Made by a program: the position numbers and the translations under genes. A DNA stretch of 45,192 nt. Origin: Lentisphaerota bacterium. Lineage in GTDB: Bacteria > Verrucomicrobiota > Kiritimatiellia > CAIQIC01 > Lenti-01. Under the pieces are notes generated by a model. The model saw only the letters and a list, made by a program, of their open reading frames with translations, was not told the DNA's origin and ran no database searches. The DNA is taken from assembly GCA_012514035.1 (NCBI GenBank), contig JAAZBB010000079.1, positions 1-45,192 of the forward strand, written 5' to 3'. Of the stretch, positions 1-8,672 are shown piece by piece. Every line of letters starts with the position of its first letter. The first letter of the stretch is position 1.

Positions 1-237
1 CCCATCCTGGAAGAACTGAAAACGGCCTATGCCGGCCAGCTCGAGGTGGAGTTCATCGACGTCTGGAAGAACCCGGACGCCGGCAGCCAATACGGCATTC
101 GCGTCATTCCCACGCAGATTTTCTACGATGCGCAAGGCAATGAACTTTTCCGGCACGAAGGATTTTTCGGCAAGGAGGACATGCTCGCCAAGTGGCAGGA
201 GCTGGGCGTGGATCTCCAGCCGCAGGCCGCCCCATGA
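1..237 (+). CDS. Thioredoxin-family protein, C-terminal part (5' end outside window)
   Basis: The reading frame is open from base 1 and ends at a TGA at 235-237, so the N-terminus with the expected CxxC active site is cut off. What is visible is the C-terminal half of a thioredoxin fold. It has a beta strand ending in EFIDVWKNPD, the cis-proline loop VIPTQ, the strand IFYDAQGNEL, and the final helix after GFFGKEDML. Its stop overlaps the ATG of the next gene (ATGA), so the two are probably translationally coupled. A thioredoxin next to a CcdA-like protein, arsC and ACR3 suggests it delivers reducing power for arsenate reduction or for an ArsG/CcdA-type membrane partner. The family is clear; the exact substrate is inferred from context. 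Confidence 0.85.
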   Translation, partial: PILEELKTAYAGQLEVEFIDVWKNPDAGSQYGIRVIPTQIFYDAQGNELFRHEGFFGKEDMLAKWQELGVDLQPQAAP

Positions 238-935
238 TCCAAACGCTTTTCACCATCTTGTCCCGCGTCATCGAGGGCAATCCGGCCATCGCGCTTTCCG
301 CCGCCGTCGGCTGGGGCATCCTGAGCATCGTGCTCAGCCCCTGTCATCTCGCCAGCATCCCGCTGATTGTCGGGTTCATCGACGAGCAGGGCCGGATCTC
401 CACGAAGCGCGCCTTCCAGATCGCCCTGCTCTTCTCGCTGGGCATTTTGATCACCATCGGGCTAATCGGCGCCGCCACCGCCTGGGCCGGCCGCATGCTC
501 GGCGACATCGGCGCCGGTGGAAACTACTTGGTCGCCGCCGTCTTTTTCCTGGTCGGCCTGCATCTGATGGGCGTGATCCCCCTGCCCTTCACCGGGCCTG
601 GCCAGGTCAAAATGAAGCAGCGCGGGCGCCTCGCCGCCTTCATTCTCGGCCTGGTGTTCGGCGTGGCCCTCGGCCCCTGCACCTTCGCCTACATGGCGCC
701 GATGCTGGCCGTGACCTTCAAGCTCGCCGCCGCCCACATGGCCTACGGCATCCTGCTGCTGCTGGCCTACGGCATCGGCCATTGCGCCGTCATCGTGTTT
801 GCCGGAACCTTCACCGAGAGCGTCCAGCACTACCTGAATTGGAACGAGGCTTCCCGGGGCGGGCTGATCCTCAAAAAGGTCTGCGGCGTTCTCGTCCTCC
901 TCGGCGGTCTCTGGATGATCTACGCCGCGTCATGA
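234..935 (+). CDS. CcdA/DsbD-like membrane protein of the ars-associated (ArsG-like) type
   Basis: This is a 233-residue polytopic membrane protein of the cytochrome c biogenesis CcdA (DsbD transmembrane) family. Two conserved Cys-containing helices, LSPCHLAS near residue 37 and LGPCTFAY near residue 145, form the redox pair that relays electrons across the membrane. About six hydrophobic segments are visible. The ATG at 234 overlaps the thioredoxin stop; an in-frame earlier start at 192 would lie inside the thioredoxin gene and is unlikely. The end overlaps the arsC start by ATGA. Proteins of this subtype beside thioredoxin and arsC/ACR3 genes are often labelled ArsG-family in databases. Whether it moves electrons or an organoarsenical cannot be told from sequence. 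Confidence 0.85.
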   Translation: MIQTLFTILSRVIEGNPAIALSAAVGWGILSIVLSPCHLASIPLIVGFIDEQGRISTKRAFQIALLFSLGILITIGLIGAATAWAGRMLGDIGAGGNYLVAAVFFLVGLHLMGVIPLPFTGPGQVKMKQRGRLAAFILGLVFGVALGPCTFAYMAPMLAVTFKLAAAHMAYGILLLLAYGIGHCAVIVFAGTFTESVQHYLNWNEASRGGLILKKVCGVLVLLGGLWMIYAAS

Positions 936-1320
936 AACCTCGCCCCAAACTCCGCGTCCTATTCCTCTGCACGGGCAACTCCTGCCGCAGCCAGATGGCC
1001 CAGGCTGGGCCCGGGCCCTGAAAGGCGCTCAAATCAGGGCGTTCTCCGCCGGCATCGAGACGCACGGGCTCAATCCCCACGCCGTCCAGGTCATGGCCGA
1101 AGCCGGCGTGGACATCTCCGGACACACGCCCAAGACCGTCGCCGATTTGCCGGTTAAGGATTTCGATTACGTCGTGACCGTCTGCGACCACGCCCGCGAG
1201 TCGTGCCCGCTTTTTCCCGGCAAGATTAGAGAGTCTAAAAGAAATTTAACCACAGAGAACACAGAGTTGCACAGAGAAAATCCACCCCCCCTCTGTGAAC
1301 CTCTGTGTCCTCTGTGGTAA
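932..1320 (+). pseudogene. arsC: arsC-type arsenate reductase (LMW phosphatase fold), frameshifted and 3' truncated
   Basis: The first 26 codons give the P-loop FLCTGNSCRSQMAQA of thioredoxin-coupled arsenate reductase (CX5R). The frame then runs into a TGA at 1019-1021. Removing one missing base near 1008 restores the family sequence WARALKG...IRAFSAGIETHGLNP and continues to VCDHARESCP, which contains the second and third redox cysteines. At about 1245 the coding sequence runs into a 78-bp inverted repeat and ends in repeat-derived codons at 1318-1320, losing roughly the last third of a usual 130-140 residue protein. Two independent lesions make a true pseudogene more likely than a single sequencing error. 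The upstream start overlaps the CcdA-like gene by ATGA. Confidence 0.85.
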
Positions 1321-1322
1321 AA
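1245..1322. repeat. Inverted-repeat element of the ACCACAGAG type
   Basis: The left arm at 1245-1276 and right arm at 1291-1322 are 32 bases each and match as reverse complements at about 28 of 32 positions, with a 14-base C-rich centre. Each arm repeats CACAGAG-like units. The element lies at the broken 3' end of arsC and finishes just before the ribosome-binding site of the ACR3 gene. It has no coding capacity. It could be a miniature mobile element; it could also act as an RNA hairpin between arsC and ACR3. Confidence 0.85.
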
Positions 1323-1336
1323 ACAGGGGATTCAAT

Positions 1337-2560
1337 ATGACCTGCAGCACCGCACCGATTCCCGAACAACGGAAGATGACCAACATTTTCGAGCGCTATC
1401 TGACCGTCTGGGTCGCGCTGTGCATCGGCGGCGGCATTCTGCTCGGCAAGCTCGCGCCCAACCTGGCCAAGACCCTCGACGGCCTGGCCATCTCCGTCAA
1501 CGGCGCGCCCGTGGTTTCCATTCCCATCGCCATCTGCCTCTTCTTCATGATGTACCCCATCATGGTGAAGATCGACTTTGCCTCGGTGGTGAAGGCCGGC
1601 AAGAGCGGCAAGCCCTTGTGGTTGACGTTGTTCGTCAACTGGGCGATCAAGCCCTTCACCATGTTCGCCATCGCCTATTTCTTCCTCGGGTTCGTGTTCA
1701 AGGCGTTCATCGGCCCGGACGCCATGGATCTCGTCAAGATGCCCTTCGGTCTCGACCTGCCCGTCGGCGCGAAGCACGGCGCGGGCACCGTGGTCCTCGT
1801 TGAAAGCGTCAAGATGCTGCAGGTGCCGCTGTGGCGCAGCTATCTAGCCGGCTGCATCTTGCTGGGCATTGCGCCCTGCACGGCCATGGTGCTGGTGTGG
1901 GGCTATCTCGCCCGCGGCAACGACGGCCTCACCCTCGTGATGGTCGCCATCAATTCGCTGACGATGCTCCTGCTCTACGGCCCGCTGGGCGGCTTCCTGC
2001 TCGGCGTCGGCCGCTTGCCAGTGCCCTGGCAGGCCCTGTTGCTTTCCATCGCCATTTATGTGGCTCTGCCGCTTGTCGCTGGCTATTTTTCCCGCAAGTG
2101 GATTCTCGCCGCCAAGGGCGAGGTCTGGTTCAAGGAAAAATTCCTCCACGTTCTAACACCCGTCACGATCATTGCGTTGCTGACCACGCTGGTCCTGCTT
2201 TTCAGCTTCAAGGGCGAGATCATCCTGGCCCATCCGCTGACCATCCTGTGGATCGCGATCCCGCTGTTCATCCAAACGATGCTGATTTTCTGGCTGGGCT
2301 ATGCCGCCGCCCGCGCGCTGAAGCTGTCCTATGCCGATGCCGCCCCCGCCGCGATGATCGGCGCGTCGAACCATTTCGAGGTCGCCATCGCCACCGCCGT
2401 CATGCTCTTCGGCCTCTCCTCCGGCGCCGCCCTGGCCACGGTCGTCGGCGTCCTCATCGAAGTGCCGGTCATGCTCGGACTGGTGCGCATCTGCACCCGC
2501 ACTGCGCCTTGGTTCCCGGCCACCGCGGAATCCTCGCCGGTCATCTCCTCCCGCGAATAG
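1337..2560 (+). CDS. ACR3-family arsenite efflux permease
   Basis: This 407-residue, roughly ten-helix protein exports As(III) using the membrane potential. Recognisable ACR3 elements are the N-terminal [19 protein letters not shown], the conserved cysteine helix [18 protein letters not shown], and the late helix [19 protein letters not shown] followed by [11 protein letters not shown]. The start at 1337 is preferred because AGGGGA sits 6 bases upstream; a second ATG at 1376 has no usable spacing. A longer frame beginning at 1295 is made of repeat sequence and is not real. With arsC broken, the locus can still export arsenite but would need another reductase. No arsR-type regulator is visible inside the window. 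Confidence 0.93.
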   Translation: MTCSTAPIPEQRKMTNIFERYLTVWVALCIGGGILLGKLAPNLAKTLDGLAISVNGAPVVSIPIAICLFFMMYPIMVKIDFASVVKAGKSGKPLWLTLFVNWAIKPFTMFAIAYFFLGFVFKAFIGPDAMDLVKMPFGLDLPVGAKHGAGTVVLVESVKMLQVPLWRSYLAGCILLGIAPCTAMVLVWGYLARGNDGLTLVMVAINSLTMLLLYGPLGGFLLGVGRLPVPWQALLLSIAIYVALPLVAGYFSRKWILAAKGEVWFKEKFLHVLTPVTIIALLTTLVLLFSFKGEIILAHPLTILWIAIPLFIQTMLIFWLGYAAARALKLSYADAAPAAMIGASNHFEVAIATAVMLFGLSSGAALATVVGVLIEVPVMLGLVRICTRTAPWFPATAESSPVISSRE

Positions 2561-2707
2561 CGCCGGGCGACTTGGAAAGCCAAGCCCGTTCCGCCAGCGC
2601 GCAAACGCACGGAAGAAAAGGCCCCGCCGCGCATTTCATTGCCGACAAAGATTGATATTTCCGGATGCTTTTCTGAAAATATGGCCCTCATCTTCGGAAG
2701 GCAGCCC

Positions 2708-4456
2708 ATGGACGGAACTCAGTTGTTTTTCTTGATCTTCACCGTGCTCGGCGGCCTGGCTCTGTTCATCCTGGGCATGGGCATCATGTCCGACGGCCTG
2801 CGTGTCGCGGCCGGCGCCGGCCTGCGCACGCTGCTGACCATGGCGACCGCCAACCGGTTCGCCGGGCTGGCCCTGGGCACCCTGCTGGGTTTCCTGGTCC
2901 ACTCCTCTGCCGCCTCCGTGATGCTGGTGGGCTTCCTTAACGCCGGTCTGATGAGTCTGGTGCAGGCGGTGACGCCCATGCTGGGAACCAACCTGGGCAC
3001 CTCGCTGTCGATGCAGCTGGTTTCCTTCCGGCTCACCGACTACTGCTATGCGGGTATTGTCGTAGGACTCATCATCCAGATGGCGTTGCCGGGGGAGCGC
3101 GCCAAGTCACTCGGGCGTGTCCTGATCGGATTCGGGCTGCTGTTCCTCGGGATGAAGACGATGAGCGAGGCCATCGCCCCCCACCGCGACCTGCTGCGGC
3201 AATACCTGACCGTCATCGACGGCCACACCCTGCCCGGCCGGCTCTTGGGCGTTGGCCTGGCCTTCGGCCTTACCGCCGTCATCCAGAGCAGCGGCGCCAC
3301 CATCGGCATGGCCTTCGCCCTGGCCGACGCCGGCGTGTTCGATTCCCTCTGGCAGACCTATCCCATCGTCATCGGCGCGCAGATCGGCACCTGCGTCACC
3401 GCCCTGCTCGGATCCATCGGCACGCACATCGACGCCCGCCGCGCCGCGATCGGCAACCTGCTCACCAACACCATCAACGCGGTCGTCTCCATCGGGCTGG
3501 GGCCGGTGTGGGTGCCGCTGTTCGCGGGCACCTCGGCCGACCTCGTGCGCCAGACCGCCAACACGCATACACTGCTGATGGTCCAGAACTGCCTGATCTT
3601 CACCCCCATCATCTACGCCTACGCGGGCATGCTCCGGAGAATCGTGCCCTCCCGCACCCCGCCCCCCGAACCCTCCTACCTCCGTCCCGAGCTGCTGGAC
3701 TATCCCGAACAAGCCATCACCGCCTGCCTGGGCGAACTGCGGCGCGTCGCCCGCATCTGCGACAAGAGCCTGCGCCTTGCCGGCCAGACCATTCTCTTCG
3801 CCTACACCGCCAAGGACGTTCAGGCCATCCGCCTCAACGAGCAGGTCATCAACCAGGTCAAGCTGGCCATGAAGGGATACCTGGCCCACCTCACCCGCCG
3901 CCAACTCTCCAAGCGCCAGGCCATCCTTGTGCAATACCTCGACCGCTGCATGAGCGATCTTGAACGCATCGGCGACCATGTCGAAGCCCTGTGCGACACT
4001 TCCCTGCGCCGCCGGAAATCCCTGGCCGGCCTGGTGGACCGCCTCTCCTTCAGCATCTTCTTCCAGCTCTACGAAAGCCTCCTGCACCTGTTCAAGCTCC
4101 TGATCCAGTCCTTCGATCCCGGCGGCGACCACCCCGCCGACATCGCCGACCAGATCCTGCTTGCCCGCGACGACTACGTGCAGGCCAGTTCCATCACCCG
4201 CAACCATTTCAACGAACAGGTCACCCGGCGCGCGATGACAGCCGTTGCCGGCATCTTCTACGGCGAATACCTCGCCGGGCTCGACCGCATCGTCCGCCAC
4301 ATCCGCAACATCGCCCTTGCGGAAAAACAGCCCCAGTTCTGGATCAAGCGCAGCAAGCTCGGCAAGCACGTCGATCTCGCCCCCGAGCCCGAACACCCGC
4401 CGCTCGTCGATCCCCGGGACTTCCTCCCCCGCCTTCAGCCTGACGCCCCCCCGTAG
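2708..4456 (+). CDS. Na+/phosphate cotransporter family protein with PhoU-like tail
   Basis: The protein (582 residues) takes up phosphate with sodium. The first half carries two Na/Pi cotransporter repeats (PF02690 type): GTLLGFLVHSSAASVMLVG early and the inverted-topology partner AVIQSSGATIGMAFALADAG near residue 205. The usual first QSS motif is HSS here. From about residue 340 the chain is soluble and helical (residues like RRVARICDKSLRLAG and MSDLERIGDHVEAL), the PhoU-like domain that regulates transport. GGAAGG lies 6 bases before the ATG at 2708, so that start is chosen over TTG 2639 and ATG 2681. It stands alone between the arsenic cluster and the lipid kinase. Some NptA-type proteins tolerate arsenate, so the location may be more than chance. 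Confidence 0.9.
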   Translation: MDGTQLFFLIFTVLGGLALFILGMGIMSDGLRVAAGAGLRTLLTMATANRFAGLALGTLLGFLVHSSAASVMLVGFLNAGLMSLVQAVTPMLGTNLGTSLSMQLVSFRLTDYCYAGIVVGLIIQMALPGERAKSLGRVLIGFGLLFLGMKTMSEAIAPHRDLLRQYLTVIDGHTLPGRLLGVGLAFGLTAVIQSSGATIGMAFALADAGVFDSLWQTYPIVIGAQIGTCVTALLGSIGTHIDARRAAIGNLLTNTINAVVSIGLGPVWVPLFAGTSADLVRQTANTHTLLMVQNCLIFTPIIYAYAGMLRRIVPSRTPPPEPSYLRPELLDYPEQAITACLGELRRVARICDKSLRLAGQTILFAYTAKDVQAIRLNEQVINQVKLAMKGYLAHLTRRQLSKRQAILVQYLDRCMSDLERIGDHVEALCDTSLRRRKSLAGLVDRLSFSIFFQLYESLLHLFKLLIQSFDPGGDHPADIADQILLARDDYVQASSITRNHFNEQVTRRAMTAVAGIFYGEYLAGLDRIVRHIRNIALAEKQPQFWIKRSKLGKHVDLAPEPEHPPLVDPRDFLPRLQPDAPP

Positions 4457-4544
4457 CCCCCCGGCACGGAGAAGCGCGGCCCGGACCGGCCGCCTTCCAT
4501 CAAAAGATGAAATGTCCGCACCGTTGAGGTAGAATATCCGTGCA

Positions 4545-5474
4545 ATGAGACTTTCCAGCTCTGCCGACGACGTGCGCAAGGTGCGCGTGCTCGTCAACCC
4601 GAAATCGGGCCTCGGCATGTCGTTCGACGACTTTTGGAAGAACGTGGAACGACATTGGGGCGGAATCCAAGCCGATGTCACGTACCAGTTCAGCACCGAC
4701 ATCGCCGACGGCCGGCGAAAAACGGAACGGGCCATGGACGATGGGGTCGATGCCATCCTGGTCGCCGGCGGCGACGGCATGGTCAACAGCATCGGCAGCG
4801 TGCTCGTCGGCACGTCCGTCGCCCTGGGCGTCGTCCCCACCGGCAGCGGCAACGGCTTCGCCCGCCACTTCGGCATCCCCCTGGAAATTCCCGCCGCCAT
4901 CCGCGCCCTGGCGACCGCCCGGCGGAAACCCATTGATGTTGGCTTTGCCAACGGCCGCCCGTTCTTCGTCACCTGCAGCCTGGCGTGGGATGCCGCCATC
5001 GCCCGGCGCTTCGCAGCGTTCCCCTTCCGCGGCATCGCGCCCTACGTCTTCGCCGCCGCCGCCGAACTCATGACCTACGCCGACCAGCCCATCCACGCCG
5101 CCCTCGATGGCGGCCCCGCGCGTGTCTATCCCAATCCCATCCTCTTCACCGTCGCCAATCTCACCCAGTACGGCGGCGGGGCGCAAATCGCCCCCAAGGC
5201 CCGGGCCGACGACGGCCTGATGGAAATGGTCGTGGCCCTCCGCCCCGACCTGCCCCTGCTGCTGATGAACATCGTCCGCCTGTTCAACGGTACGATCGAC
5301 CAGTTGCCCCAGATCGCCACCCGCCGCTTCCGGAAACTGCAAATCCATCGCCCCAAGCCCACCGCCATCCAACTGGACGGCGAACTCGTCGAGGCCGGCC
5401 GTGACATCACCATCACCCTGCACCCGCGCGCCCTGACCGTGCTTGTGCCCCGCCCGCCCGGGGACGATGGTTGA
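4545..5474 (+). CDS. Diacylglycerol/lipid kinase family protein (YegS/BmrU-like)
   Basis: This 309-residue cytosolic or membrane-associated kinase has the DAGK catalytic fold. An N-terminal VRVLVNPKSGLG strand-loop is followed by the nucleotide-binding motif VAGGDGMVNSI near residue 80 and the second glycine-rich motif GVVPTGSGNGFARHFG near residue 100. The C-terminal domain ends with IQLDGELVEAG, typical of the YegS/BmrU group. The substrate is probably diacylglycerol or another lipid; sphingosine or ceramide kinases share the motifs, so the lipid is not certain. It starts at the ATG at 4545, with a TAGAAT box about ten bases upstream that could be a -10 element, though no good -35 is seen. 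Confidence 0.9.
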   Translation: MRLSSSADDVRKVRVLVNPKSGLGMSFDDFWKNVERHWGGIQADVTYQFSTDIADGRRKTERAMDDGVDAILVAGGDGMVNSIGSVLVGTSVALGVVPTGSGNGFARHFGIPLEIPAAIRALATARRKPIDVGFANGRPFFVTCSLAWDAAIARRFAAFPFRGIAPYVFAAAAELMTYADQPIHAALDGGPARVYPNPILFTVANLTQYGGGAQIAPKARADDGLMEMVVALRPDLPLLLMNIVRLFNGTIDQLPQIATRRFRKLQIHRPKPTAIQLDGELVEAGRDITITLHPRALTVLVPRPPGDDG

Positions 5475-5491
5475 TGCCCCGCCCCGGCCCG

Positions 5492-5600
5492 TTTCCACAC
5501 TGTGGAAACATTCTTTCCATTGTGTGGAAAATCCGCGATCCGGCCGCTGCCGGATTCCATTGCGTGGAAAAAAAGGCCGATTTTTTCCACACCGTGGAAA
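5492..5600. repeat. Array of four 17-bp palindromes, TTTCCA-N5-TGGAAA
   Basis: Four units of exactly 17 bases occur at 5492-5508, 5514-5530, 5554-5570 and 5584-5600. Each is (T/A)TTCCA-N5-TGGAAA; unit 1 is the most symmetrical (TTTCCACA C TGTGGAAA). Their centres are 22, 40 and 30 bases apart, close to whole helical turns. The array sits in the gap between the convergent lipid kinase and gatB genes. The sequence looks like repeated operator or protein-binding sites. No similar unit was seen elsewhere in the window by eye. The function is unknown. Confidence 0.9.
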
Positions 5601-5626
5601 ACCGGCTGGCCCCGGCCCGGGGGCGG

Positions 5627-7054
5627 TCAGCCCCGGAGTTTGCGGCGCAGGGCTTCGGCCGCCAATTGCGGGTTGGCCTTGCCGCGGGAGAGCTTCATGA
5701 CCTGCCCCACTAGGAACATCAGGGCCGTTTCCTTGCCCCCGCGGAATTCCGCCGCCACTTTTTCGTTCGCTGCGATGGCCCGCTCCGCGAAACCGTCGAT
5801 GGCCCCCGCATCGCTGACCTGCGCCAGCCCCTTTTCCTTCACGACCGCCGCCGGATCTCCGCCCTTTTCGAACAGGACCTGGAAGACTTCCTTCGCCGCC
5901 GGCATGTTGATCGTCTTGGCGTCCACCAGCGCGATCAAAGCCGCCAGCGCCCGGGGGGTGATCTTCGCATCCGCGATGCCCAACCCCTGCTCGCCCAGCG
6001 CGCGCAGCAGTTCGCCCATCACCCAATTGGAAACCGCCTTGCAGTTCTTCGACTGCTGCGCCGCCGCTTCGAAAAACTCCGCGAGGGCCTGGTCGGCCGT
6101 CAGCACCCCGACATCGTACTCCGGCAGGCCGTAGTCCCGGATGAACCGCGCCCGTTTCACGGCGGGCAGTTCCGGCAGCTCCGCGCGCCACGCTTCGACC
6201 GTCGCCGCGTCCAGCACCACCGGCGGCAGGTCCGGCTCCGGAAAATAGCGGTAATCGTGCGCGTATTCCTTCGAACGCATCGGCAGGGTGACGCCGGCCT
6301 CGTCGTCCCAGCGGCGCGTCTCCTGCACCAGCATGCCGCCGCTGCGCAGAACCTCCACCTGGCGCGCCAATTCGTAGGTCAGCGCCCGGTGAATGCCCTT
6401 GAACGTGTTCATGTTCTTGATTTCGCACTTCACTCCGAGCAAGTCCGTCCCGGCCGGCCGCACCGATGAATTCACGTCGCAACGCACCTGCCCCAGCTCG
6501 AGGTTGCAGTCGCTGATGCCCGCGTAGATCAGCATCTCCTTGAGCGCGATCAGGAACGCCATCGCCTCGTCGGGGCTGGCCATGTCTGGTTCCGTCACCA
6601 GTTCCATCAGCGGCGTGCTGGCACGGTTGAAGTCGATCTCCGAGGAGTTCTCCAGGTGTGTGATCTTGGCCGCATCCTCCTCCTGGTGAATATGGTTCAC
6701 GCGGATGGTCTTCGGCTGCCCGCCCACATCGATCTCCACGGCCCCGCCGAGGCACAGCGGCGCCGCCTGCTGCGAGATCTGGAAGTTCTTGGGCATGTCC
6801 GGATAGAAGTAGTTTTTCCGGTCGAACGTGCTGCGCAACGCGATCCGCGAGCCGATCATCAGGCCCGTCTTGACGGTCTGGCGGATGGCCTCCCCGTTCA
6901 TCACCGGCATGGCCCCGGGCAGGCCGAGGCAGACCGGGCAGACGGCGACGTTCGGATCGCCTTCCTCGTGCGCCGGGAAGGCGCAAAACAGCTTCGTGCG
7001 CGTCTTGAGCTGCACGTGCACTTCCAGGCCGATGGAGGCAATGAAATCGTTCAT
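5627..7054 (-). CDS. gatB: Asp-tRNA(Asn)/Glu-tRNA(Gln) amidotransferase subunit B
   Basis: GatB (475 residues) binds mischarged Glu-tRNA(Gln) or Asp-tRNA(Asn) and phosphorylates the acyl group before amidation with ammonia from GatA. The family opening IGLEVHVQLKTRTKLFCAF is followed by the zinc-region cysteines in VCPVCLGLPGAMPV. The middle has DFNRASTPLMELVTEPD and YRYFPEPDLPPV. The C-terminal tRNA-binding YqeY/GatB domain ends GQVMKLSRGKANPQLAAEALRRKL. The length matches the family. It follows gatC and gatA on the same strand but is separated from gatA by an inverted-repeat element, leaving a 151-base gap instead of the usual tight coupling. Confidence 0.97.
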   Translation of the reverse strand: MNDFIASIGLEVHVQLKTRTKLFCAFPAHEEGDPNVAVCPVCLGLPGAMPVMNGEAIRQTVKTGLMIGSRIALRSTFDRKNYFYPDMPKNFQISQQAAPLCLGGAVEIDVGGQPKTIRVNHIHQEEDAAKITHLENSSEIDFNRASTPLMELVTEPDMASPDEAMAFLIALKEMLIYAGISDCNLELGQVRCDVNSSVRPAGTDLLGVKCEIKNMNTFKGIHRALTYELARQVEVLRSGGMLVQETRRWDDEAGVTLPMRSKEYAHDYRYFPEPDLPPVVLDAATVEAWRAELPELPAVKRARFIRDYGLPEYDVGVLTADQALAEFFEAAAQQSKNCKAVSNWVMGELLRALGEQGLGIADAKITPRALAALIALVDAKTINMPAAKEVFQVLFEKGGDPAAVVKEKGLAQVSDAGAIDGFAERAIAANEKVAAEFRGGKETALMFLVGQVMKLSRGKANPQLAAEALRRKLRG

Positions 7055-7070
7055 GGCAGAAACCTGAAAT

Positions 7071-7202
7071 CCTTCAACGCAAGAGGCGCAAACGACGCAA
7101 GAGTCCGCAAGCGCGGAGCTTTCAATGTCTTGGCTTGGAATACTCTTTTCATGTCCGGCATTTGCGTTTCTTTCGCGTCTCTTGCGCCTTTTGCGTTAAA
7201 GG
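7071..7202. repeat. Inverted-repeat element between gatA and gatB (CGCAAAG type)
   Basis: A left arm at 7071-7103 and right arm at 7170-7202 match each other as imperfect reverse complements; both are built from AACGCAA-GGCGCAA-GACGC words. The element begins 3 bases after the gatA stop and ends 16 bases before the gatB start, so it fills almost the whole gap. A related single arm lies at about 17417-17450 on the plus strand. As RNA it could form a long hairpin within the gatCAB transcript and alter GatB expression relative to GatA. Confidence 0.8.
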
Positions 7203-7205
7203 CTG

Positions 7206-8672
7206 TTATATCTTCGGCTGTTGCTTGTGCCACTCCGTCGCATGCTGGTACGCCGCGCCGATCTGCAGGATGCGCGCATCCGCGAACGCCGGGCCGATGA
7301 TGTGCAATCCTGCCGGCAGGCCGCCCGTCGTGAACCCGCACGGCACGCTCAGCCCGCAAATGCCCGCCAAATTCACGTTCGCGGTGAAAATGTCGCCGAG
7401 GTACATCTGCACGGGATCGGCCGTTTTCTCGCCCACGCGGAACGCGGGGCTGGGCGTCACAGGCCCGAGAATCGCGTCGCACCGGGCAAACACCCGGTCG
7501 AAATCCCGCCGGATCAGCGTGCGTACTTTCTGGGCGCGCAGGTAGTAGGCGTCGTGGAACCCGCTGCTGAGCACATACGTGCCCAGAATCACGCGCCGCT
7601 TGACCTCCGCGCCGAAGCCCTGCGCGCGGGTCTGCTCGTACATTTCCTGCAAATCCTCCGCCTCCGCGCGGAATCCATAGCGCACGCCGTCGTAGCGCGC
7701 CAGGTTGGCCGACGCCTCCGCCGGCGCCAGGACGTAGTAGCACGCAATGCCGTATTTCGAATGCGGCAGCTCCACGTCCACGATCTCCGCTCCCAGCGCC
7801 CGGCATTGCGCCACCGCCGCGCGGGTCAACTGCTCGACTTCCGGATGCAACCCATCGACAAAATACTCTTTCGGCAGGCCCAGTTTCAGCCCCTTCAAAT
7901 CCCGCGCGGCGCGGACGTTCGGCAGGCAATCGTCCACCGGCCGGGCCGCTGTCGTCGAATCGTGCGGATCCAGGCCCGCAATGACCTGATACACCGCCGT
8001 GGCATCCTCGACCGACCGCGCGATGGGGCCGATCTGGTCCAGCGACGACGCAAAAGCGGTGCACCCATAGCGCGATACGCGCCCGTAGGTCGGCTTGAGG
8101 CCGGTTACGCCGCAGAACGCGGCCGGCTGGCGGATGCTGCCGCCGGTGTCCGAGGCCAGGGCGGCTGGCGCCAGCCGCGCGGCCACCGCCGCCGCGGAAC
8201 CGCCGCTGGATCCGCCCGGCACCCGGTCCGTGTCCCAGGGATTCCGGGTCGTGCCGTAGGCGCTCGTTTCGGTGCTGCCGCCCATCGCGAATTCGTCCGT
8301 GTTGGTGCGCGACACGAACACGCAGCCCGCTGCGCGCAGCCGGGCAATCACCGTCGCGTCATACGGCGCCACGTAGCCCTTCAGGATGCGGGAACCGGCG
8401 GTGCAGGGCTGTCCCTTGACATTCAACAGGTCTTTGATCGCGATCGGCACCCCCAGGTACGGACGGTTGTCGCCGGCCGCCCGGGCGGCATCCGCCGCGC
8501 GCGCCTCGGCCAGCACCGCCTCGCGGTTGAACCAGGTCAGCGAATTGAGTTTCGACTCCAGCTCTTCCGATCGCGCCAGCAAGGCCATCGTCAGTTCCTC
8601 TGACGACGCCCGCTTTTGCGTCAAGGCCTCCGCGACCTCCAGGAATCCAAGATCATGCAAATCCGCGCTCAT
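7206..8672 (-). CDS. gatA: Asp-tRNA(Asn)/Glu-tRNA(Gln) amidotransferase subunit A
   Basis: GatA (488 residues) is the glutaminase/amidase subunit that frees ammonia for the transamidation done with GatB. The amidase signature is complete. The catalytic lysine lies in VPIAIKDLLNVKG, the Ser-rich stretch is [14 protein letters not shown], and the nucleophilic serine region is SDTGGSIRQPA. The far end GLPAGLHIIGPAFAD is also typical. The ATG at 8672 overlaps the gatC stop by four bases (ATGA). An in-frame upstream extension to 9050 would overlap gatC and is not used. Confidence 0.97.
   Translation of the reverse strand: MSADLHDLGFLEVAEALTQKRASSEELTMALLARSEELESKLNSLTWFNREAVLAEARAADAARAAGDNRPYLGVPIAIKDLLNVKGQPCTAGSRILKGYVAPYDATVIARLRAAGCVFVSRTNTDEFAMGGSTETSAYGTTRNPWDTDRVPGGSSGGSAAAVAARLAPAALASDTGGSIRQPAAFCGVTGLKPTYGRVSRYGCTAFASSLDQIGPIARSVEDATAVYQVIAGLDPHDSTTAARPVDDCLPNVRAARDLKGLKLGLPKEYFVDGLHPEVEQLTRAAVAQCRALGAEIVDVELPHSKYGIACYYVLAPAEASANLARYDGVRYGFRAEAEDLQEMYEQTRAQGFGAEVKRRVILGTYVLSSGFHDAYYLRAQKVRTLIRRDFDRVFARCDAILGPVTPSPAFRVGEKTADPVQMYLGDIFTANVNLAGICGLSVPCGFTTGGLPAGLHIIGPAFADARILQIGAAYQHATEWHKQQPKI

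Noticed and set aside
1295..1336. N-terminal extension of ACR3 ([14 protein letters not shown])
   Set aside because: It is translated from the right arm of the inverted repeat; AGGGGA before ATG 1337 marks the real start.
3107..5035. 642-codon minus-strand frame opposite the phosphate transporter
   Set aside because: Repetitive Gly/Ala/Asp-rich translation with no domain; the plus-strand transporter and kinase explain the region.
5492..5600. Rho-independent terminators for the convergent genes
   Set aside because: The stems are only 6-8 bp, repeated four times with fixed 17-bp size and no consistent U-run; a binding-site array explains the regularity better.
4500..6986. 828-codon open frame on the minus strand covering gatB and the lipid kinase
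   Set aside because: It is a GC-driven shadow: low-complexity Gly/Arg/Ala sequence overlapping two well-recognised genes in other frames.
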